From assembly GCA_009926295.1 (NCBI GenBank), contig RFPF01000084.1, positions 1 to 11,097 of the forward strand: 11,097 bases of DNA. Reading direction: 5' to 3'. The position numbers and the translations under genes were made by a program. The notes under the pieces are model-generated. The model was not told the origin of the DNA and ran no database searches. It saw only the letters and a program-made list of their open reading frames with translations. This document shows positions 7,387-11,097 of this stretch, piece by piece. Source of the stretch: Planctomycetia bacterium (GTDB taxonomy: Bacteria; Planctomycetota; Planctomycetia; Pirellulales; UBA1268). Each line of letters starts with the position of its first letter. The first letter of the stretch is position 1.

Positions 7387-8196
7387 ATGAAGCTCAGGGA
7401 GATGCTGTACGCATGCGGCCTGAAGCCGGGCACGCGGGAATACACCTTCGAGATCGAGCGGGTCGTGCTCGACGGCCAGGCGATCGAGTTCGCCGTCTGG
7501 CAGCACCCGCGCTGCAGGGACTATCGGCCCAGCCCGCGGGCCCTGCGGGCGATTCGCGACTACGTGCGTCCGGGCGACGCCGCGATCGACGTCGGGGCCC
7601 ACGCCGGCGACTCGACGCTGCCGATGGCCTTGGCCGCCGGGCCGACGGGCGTCGCGTTCGGCCTCGAGCCCAATCGATATGTCTACAAGGTGCTGCTCGC
7701 CAACAGCGGGCTCAACCGCCGGCTCGGCAACCTGGTCGCCCTGAACTTCGCCGCCACGCCGGAGGACCGGCAGTACGAGTTCGAATACAACGACCCGAGT
7801 TTCTGCAATGGCGGCTGCCACGAGGGGATCGACGCCTGGCGCCACTCCTGCTTCTTCAAGTTGAAGGTCGAGGGCCGACGGGTGGTCGACTGGCTGCAGG
7901 CCAACTACCCGGACTCCGTGCCGCGGGTCCGCTTCGTGAAGATCGACACCGAGGGCTTCGACCGCGCCGTGTTCGGCACGATGCGGAGCCTGTTCGAGAC
8001 GAACCGTCCGTTTCTCAAAAGCGAGATCTACCGCCACCTTCCAGAGGCCGAGCGCAGGGGCTATTGGCGCGATCTCGCCGACCTCGGCTACACCGTCCGC
8101 CGGTTCATCGATGACGAGCGATACGAGGGGGAGATCCTCGCCGAAGCCGACATGACGAAAAGGCCCCACTTCGACATCTTCGCGACGCCCAAATAG
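7387..8196 (+). CDS. FkbM-family SAM-dependent methyltransferase
   Basis: A 269-residue class I methyltransferase. Motif I is IDVGAHAGDST (67-77), the acidic residue after strand 2 is E94 in GLEPN, and KIDTEGFD (185-192) is the post-strand-4/5 signature typical of FkbM proteins. The family O-methylates sugars and polyketides; the acceptor here is unknown. Residues 140-155 hold a compact Cys/His segment (C140, C144, H145, H153, C155) between the Rossmann core strands, which could be a subgroup motif or a metal site. No signal peptide or membrane segment, so it is cytoplasmic. Start at ATG 7387 supported by GAGGA 6 bases upstream. The gene follows the secreted sialidase by 40 bases and may be co-transcribed; a shared role in glycan handling is only suggestive. 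It converges on the DUF2252 gene, with 18 bases between stops. Confidence 0.85.
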   Translation: MKLREMLYACGLKPGTREYTFEIERVVLDGQAIEFAVWQHPRCRDYRPSPRALRAIRDYVRPGDAAIDVGAHAGDSTLPMALAAGPTGVAFGLEPNRYVYKVLLANSGLNRRLGNLVALNFAATPEDRQYEFEYNDPSFCNGGCHEGIDAWRHSCFFKLKVEGRRVVDWLQANYPDSVPRVRFVKIDTEGFDRAVFGTMRSLFETNRPFLKSEIYRHLPEAERRGYWRDLADLGYTVRRFIDDERYEGEILAEADMTKRPHFDIFATPK

Positions 8197-8208
8197 CCGC
8201 CGGGCGGC
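8196..8208. terminator. Weak hairpin between convergent genes
   Basis: GCCGC (8196-8200) pairs with GCGGC (8204-8208) over a 3-base loop, in the gap between the FkbM and DUF2252 stops. No T-run follows on either strand. It could serve as a bidirectional stop signal, but such short GC stems are common at this base composition. Confidence 0.2.
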
Positions 8209-8214
8209 GCCGCT

Positions 8215-9420
8215 TCACGCCCCGGCCGACTCGCTGGCATAACGTCGGCAGTGCTCGAGATACGCCTTTTCGTGCGTCGCGAGGAGGTCGACGACGCTCG
8301 CCCACAGCCACGACGGCGCGTCGAGCGTCTTCGAGCGGTGCTGTCCGAGCACCTCCTGCCACGACTTCCGCGTCGGCTCGTCCATCTGCCGGGCATGCGC
8401 CTTGCCCACGACCGTCGCCAGAAACCGCGCGAGCCGCATCGCCTCTTCGCAGGTCAGGCATGCCACGTCGAACTTCAGGTCCTGCGGGAGGAGTTCCCGC
8501 ACGAATACCGGCCGGTCAAGCAGCTTCGCGGCGAGCATCCGGTCGCCGAGCGCGGGCGACAGGTGCCACGCGCCGGCCACCACCCTCTCGCCGTGGTCGA
8601 CCGGCATCTCCGCCTCGGCGGCCCGCGGGGCGAGCGCCGGTACGGCCTCCTTGATGTCGACGAGGCACACTTCGCCCTTCTTGCCCCCCACCGCCACGAG
8701 CACGGCGCAGCGCAGCAGGCCCAGGGAGCTGCAGCCCTTTACCCAGTAGGCCGCGTCGACCACCTCGATCTCGGCGTCGTCGGGCCGCGACCGAAGCGCG
8801 GTCACCAGCCGGTGGCCGGCATCGGTGGCGAACAGCGCGTCGATCGCCTCTCGCTCCTCGGGCGCGAGCGGCCAGAACGTCCTGCCCAGCGGGATCGTCG
8901 GCTTCGTGTCCTCGATCCGCTCCCGGGCGAGGTCCTTCCAGCCTCGCTTGAGGGCGGCCTTCATCGCCTGCTGCACCACCTCCGGCCACTCGTCGTCGGC
9001 ATCGGCCACGGCCCCGAAGCTCTGCTCGTAGCCCTCGACGATCTGTTCCATCATCCGTGCGGTGGTCACGCCGGGCAGATCGGAGCCGCGGGCGGCGCTC
9101 GCCATCGACAGGCCGAGCCGGATCAGGTCGTGGGCGGGGTTGCCGACCACGGTCTGGTCGAGGTCGCGAATCTGGATCGAAACGGTGCCCTTGGCGCTCG
9201 CGATCGGGCCGATGTTGCCGGCGTGGCAATCGCCGCAGATCCAGATCGCCGGGCCGGCCGGCACGGCCTCGCCGGTGTTGCCCTCGAGCCAATCGTAGAA
9301 ATTCTTCGTGTTGCCGCGCACGTAGGCGTGCGCGGAGCGGGCCATCTTGCGTTGCCGCCGCGCCTTGAGGGCGGCGGCGCGATCGGACGGGCCCGGGAGG
9401 GAGGCTTCCTTCGTTGCCAT
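8215..9420 (-). CDS. DUF2252 family protein
   Basis: A 401-residue cytoplasmic protein matching the DUF2252 pattern throughout. Early block: KMARSAHAYVRG (25-36), then WICGDCHAGNIG (60-71), IRDLDQT (84-90) and HDLIRLGLSMA (97-107). Late block: KGCSSLGLLR (228-237), VDIKEA (254-259), VRELLPQDLKFD (307-318) and VGKAHARQMD (338-347). The GDxHxxN and later Asp motif resemble the catalytic loop of the aminoglycoside phosphotransferase/kinase-like fold, and G-S-S-x-G plus the Lys of IKEA would suit nucleotide binding; the family's true reaction is not known to me. Start: the frame is closed by TGA near 9442, leaving GTG 9429, GTG 9426 or ATG 9420; ATG is preferred, no Shine-Dalgarno site is seen. 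It is divergent from the methyltransferase unit at 9521 and convergent with the FkbM gene. Confidence 0.88.
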   Translation of the reverse strand: MATKEASLPGPSDRAAALKARRQRKMARSAHAYVRGNTKNFYDWLEGNTGEAVPAGPAIWICGDCHAGNIGPIASAKGTVSIQIRDLDQTVVGNPAHDLIRLGLSMASAARGSDLPGVTTARMMEQIVEGYEQSFGAVADADDEWPEVVQQAMKAALKRGWKDLARERIEDTKPTIPLGRTFWPLAPEEREAIDALFATDAGHRLVTALRSRPDDAEIEVVDAAYWVKGCSSLGLLRCAVLVAVGGKKGEVCLVDIKEAVPALAPRAAEAEMPVDHGERVVAGAWHLSPALGDRMLAAKLLDRPVFVRELLPQDLKFDVACLTCEEAMRLARFLATVVGKAHARQMDEPTRKSWQEVLGQHRSKTLDAPSWLWASVVDLLATHEKAYLEHCRRYASESAGA

Positions 9421-9520
9421 GGCCACCACTATGCCACAGTTTCAGCGGGAAACCAGTCCTGCGGGAGTCGTCGTTGATACACTGTCCGAGCGGGTCGGCA
9501 GCGCCACGACGACGTGATCC
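9421..9520. promoter_or_regulatory. Divergent intergenic region between DUF2252 and methyltransferase genes
   Basis: These 100 bases must hold both promoters if the two genes are independently transcribed. The only promoter-like words on the plus strand are TTGATA (9474-9479) and the overlapping TACACT (9478-9483); neither has a partner at proper spacing. No operator-like inverted repeat was recognised. Confidence 0.3.
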
Positions 9521-10360
9521 ATGACCAGTGCCGCCGAGCGAGGAGCAGCCTTTCCGATGACGGAGGACGCGGGCCGATTCCGGCTGCGGCAGGTGGCGTT
9601 CTTCGGCCGCACGCTCGACGAATACCTGGAGATGTTCGCCCTCGACCTCGGTGCCCTGCGCGGCCGGCGCGTCCTCGATGTCGCGAGCGGACCCGGCAGT
9701 TTCGTGGCGGAGTGCCTCGCCCGCGGGCTCGACGTCACCGGGTGCGATCCGCAGTATGCCCGCGACGCCGACGCGATCGTCGCGCAGGGGCGGGCCGACG
9801 TCGATGCCTGCCGCGAGCAGATCCGCCGCAACCCCGAATCCCTGCAGTATGCCGACATCGACGCGTTTTATCGCGCGAAGCACGTCGCCCTCGACCGCTT
9901 CTCGGCCGACTTTCGCAGCCGTGGCGGGGAGGGCCGCTACGTGACGGGCTGTCTTCCCGCCCTGCCGTTCGCCGACCGTGCCTTCGATCTCGTGCTCTCC
10001 GCCAACCTGCTCATGATCTATGCGCCGCTCGCCGACGGCGGCATGCACGACGGGTTCGACTTCGACCTCGACTTCCACCTGCGGGCCGTGACGGAACTGG
10101 CCCGAGTGGCCCGCCACGAGGTGCGGATTCCCGGCATGCACACCTGGGGCCGCATGCCCGTGTCACATCCCTACTGCGAGCCGATGATGGCGCAGTTCGA
10201 GAACGCCGGTTACACGGTGGAACTCGTGGCGAGCCGATACGACGACGGGGCGAGCATCCTCAATCCGGCGAGCAACCGAATCCTCGTGGCAACGCGATCC
10301 GCACCGGCCCCCCGTGCCGACGGCGGCACCGCACCCGCCACCGTCGGCGTCGACCGATGA
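9521..10360 (+). CDS. Class I SAM-dependent methyltransferase (type 11-like)
   Basis: A 279-residue cytoplasmic methyltransferase. Motif I is VLDVASGPGSF (51-61), GCDP (74-77) ends strand 2 with the ribose-binding acidic residue, and FDLVLSANLLMIY (155-167) is the strand-4 region. Residues 84-135 form a helical insert (RADVDACREQIRRNPESL and following) before the strand that leads into CLPALPFADRAFD (144-156). The C-terminal core ends at NPASNRILVATR (248-259); residues 260-279 are a low-complexity Ala/Pro/Gly tail that runs into the next gene. Acceptor unknown. Start uncertain: ATG 9521 has no Shine-Dalgarno site, whereas an internal ATG at 9557 (residue 13, MTEDAGRFRLRQ) has AGGAG 11 bases upstream and precedes the first conserved-looking block. 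The stop overlaps the next start by 4 bases, so the two are very likely translated together. Confidence 0.8.
   Translation: MTSAAERGAAFPMTEDAGRFRLRQVAFFGRTLDEYLEMFALDLGALRGRRVLDVASGPGSFVAECLARGLDVTGCDPQYARDADAIVAQGRADVDACREQIRRNPESLQYADIDAFYRAKHVALDRFSADFRSRGGEGRYVTGCLPALPFADRAFDLVLSANLLMIYAPLADGGMHDGFDFDLDFHLRAVTELARVARHEVRIPGMHTWGRMPVSHPYCEPMMAQFENAGYTVELVASRYDDGASILNPASNRILVATRSAPAPRADGGTAPATVGVDR
9541..9545 (+). promoter_or_regulatory. Shine-Dalgarno-like site favouring an internal start of the methyltransferase
   Basis: AGGAG ends 11 bases before ATG 9557. Spacing is at the long end. If used, the methyltransferase would be 267 residues instead of 279. Confidence 0.35.
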
Positions 10361-11025
10361 AGCCCACCCGACTGCTGGCAAGCGCCGCCACGCCCGACGG
10401 CACGCCGATCACGCTCCACGAGCACGACGGCACGCTCGCGATCCGCGTGGGCGGCGTCGAGCTGATGTCGACGCGGCAGCATCACTCGGAAGAACGGCTC
10501 GCCGAACTGGCCTGTTCCGGCCTCAGCGGCCGGCCTCGCGCCGCGGTGCTCATCGGGGGCCTGGGCCTCGGGTTCACGCTGCGGGAGACGCTGCGGCACG
10601 TCGCGGCCGACGCCACGGTGGTCGTCGCCGAACTCATCCCCGCCGTGATCGCGTGGAACCGCGATCCCGCCCACCGGCTCGCCGGCGTGGAGCTGGCCGA
10701 CCCGAGGGTCGAGATCGTCACCGGTGACGTGGCCGACGTGATCGCGGGGAGCACGGCCCGGTTCAACGCGATCCTGTTCGACGTGGATAACGGCGCGACC
10801 GGCCTGACCGCCGCAGGCAACGACCGTCTCTACGCGGCCGCCGGCCTCAGTTCGGCCCGCGAGGCACTGCGGCCACGGGGGCGGCTCGCCGTCTGGTCGG
10901 CGACCGACGACCCGCGGTTCCTCGCCCGCATGGAGAGAGCCGGCTTCTCCGTGAACGCCGTGAGGGCCCGCGCACACCCGACGGGTGGCGGCTGGAACAC
11001 GCTGTTCGTGGGCACGCGCTCCTGA
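10357..11025 (+). CDS. Spermidine-synthase-like (SpeE-like) methyltransferase-fold protein
   Basis: A 222-residue protein. An N-terminal strand-rich segment (LHEHDGTLAIRVGGVELM, 20-37) is followed by a Rossmann core: IGGLGLGFTLRETL (66-79), the acidic E92 in VVAELIPAVIAW, DPRVEIVTGDVADVI (115-129) and FNAILFDVDNGATGLT (136-151). Against true spermidine synthase, the canonical DSSDPxGP catalytic loop is replaced by DVDNGATG, and the N-terminal domain is short, so aminopropyl transfer is doubtful. This DVDNG subgroup is usually annotated only as spermidine synthase-like. Start: ATG at 10357 overlaps the stop of the preceding methyltransferase (ATGA), a strong sign of translational coupling; the open frame further upstream lies antiphase to that gene and is not coding. 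The stop is 7 bases from that of the convergent gene at the right edge. Confidence 0.82.
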   Translation: MKPTRLLASAATPDGTPITLHEHDGTLAIRVGGVELMSTRQHHSEERLAELACSGLSGRPRAAVLIGGLGLGFTLRETLRHVAADATVVVAELIPAVIAWNRDPAHRLAGVELADPRVEIVTGDVADVIAGSTARFNAILFDVDNGATGLTAAGNDRLYAAAGLSSAREALRPRGRLAVWSATDDPRFLARMERAGFSVNAVRARAHPTGGGWNTLFVGTRS

Positions 11026-11035
11026 GCGTGGCTCA
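11023..11035. terminator. Inverted repeat carrying both stop codons of a convergent gene pair
   Basis: TGAGC (11023-11027) and GCTCA (11031-11035) are exact inverted repeats with a 3-base loop. The left arm begins with the TGA of the SpeE-like gene; the right arm, read on the minus strand, begins with the TGA of the gene at the right edge. TGTTT follows on the plus strand. The stem is only 5 bp, so terminator function is uncertain. Confidence 0.3.
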
Positions 11036-11097
11036 TGTTTCCGCCTCCAGCGCCTCCCAGCGCGCGAACGCCTCGGCGAGTCGCGACTGGAGATCGC
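11033..11097 (-). CDS. C-terminal end of a probable ABC-F ATPase (5' part outside window)
   Basis: The last 20 residues and TGA are visible: DLQSRLAEAFARWEALEAET. The heptad-like LxxRLxEAFxRWExLE ending resembles the C-terminal coiled coil of Uup/EttA-type ABC-F proteins, soluble ATPases that act on the ribosome. With so few residues this is a suggestion only; any coiled-coil tail could look similar. The gene converges on the SpeE-like gene with 7 bases between stops. Confidence 0.45.
   Translation of the reverse strand, partial: DLQSRLAEAFARWEALEAET

Noticed and set aside
8516..10141. 541-residue minus-strand frame spanning DUF2252 and the methyltransferase gene
   Set aside because: It crosses two well-supported genes in a different frame and is Arg/Gly/Ala-rich without domain motifs.
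9514..10356. Upstream extension of the SpeE-like frame, giving a 503-residue protein
   Set aside because: The first 281 residues are low-complexity and antiphase to the methyltransferase; the real start is the ATG at 10357.
1..11097. Possible defence island, phage or mobile element
   Set aside because: No integrase, transposase, nuclease, helicase, tRNA, direct repeats or composition shift was seen; the genes are housekeeping and common planctomycete accessory types.

Overview
The window is GC-rich and densely coded. It looks like chromosomal DNA of a planctomycete, most likely of the Pirellulales type. The main reasons are three. A secreted protein of the PVC-type membrane-bound dehydrogenase family lies at the left edge, a family greatly expanded in Planctomycetes and Verrucomicrobia. 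The isoleucyl-tRNA synthetase is of the eukaryote-like kind, with the WWWAQGGTALS stretch I associate with this phylum. Shine-Dalgarno sites are used only patchily. This placement is inference from remembered families; no search was run.

Layout, left to right. Positions 1-1410 (minus strand) hold the N-terminal 470 residues of a secreted beta-propeller dehydrogenase-like protein whose C-terminus lies outside the window. A 143-base divergent intergenic region follows. A co-directional plus-strand series then runs from 1554 to 8196: ileS, purN, a DinB-fold protein, a secreted sialidase/BNR-repeat hydrolase and an FkbM-type methyltransferase. Gaps between these genes are 16 to 40 bases, and a short hairpin plus T-run sits just after ileS. 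A DUF2252 protein on the minus strand (8215-9420) converges on the methyltransferase gene. From a 100-base divergent region a two-gene unit runs rightwards: a class I SAM-dependent methyltransferase and a spermidine-synthase-like protein overlapping it by 4 bases (ATGA). The last 65 bases hold the C-terminal end of a minus-strand gene that resembles the tail of an ABC-F ATPase.

Functionally this is mixed housekeeping (tRNA charging, purine synthesis) plus planctomycete-style secreted catabolic enzymes (dehydrogenase propeller, sialidase). Three distinct methyltransferase-fold proteins lie within 3.7 kb, which is mildly notable. There is no RNA gene, CRISPR array, insertion sequence or prophage signature, and no gene-free stretch longer than 143 bases. 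I found no convincing undescribed system. The best second looks are the translationally coupled methyltransferase/SpeE-like pair, the Cys/His-rich segment of the FkbM protein, the type of IleRS, and the inverted repeat that carries both stop codons of a convergent gene pair.
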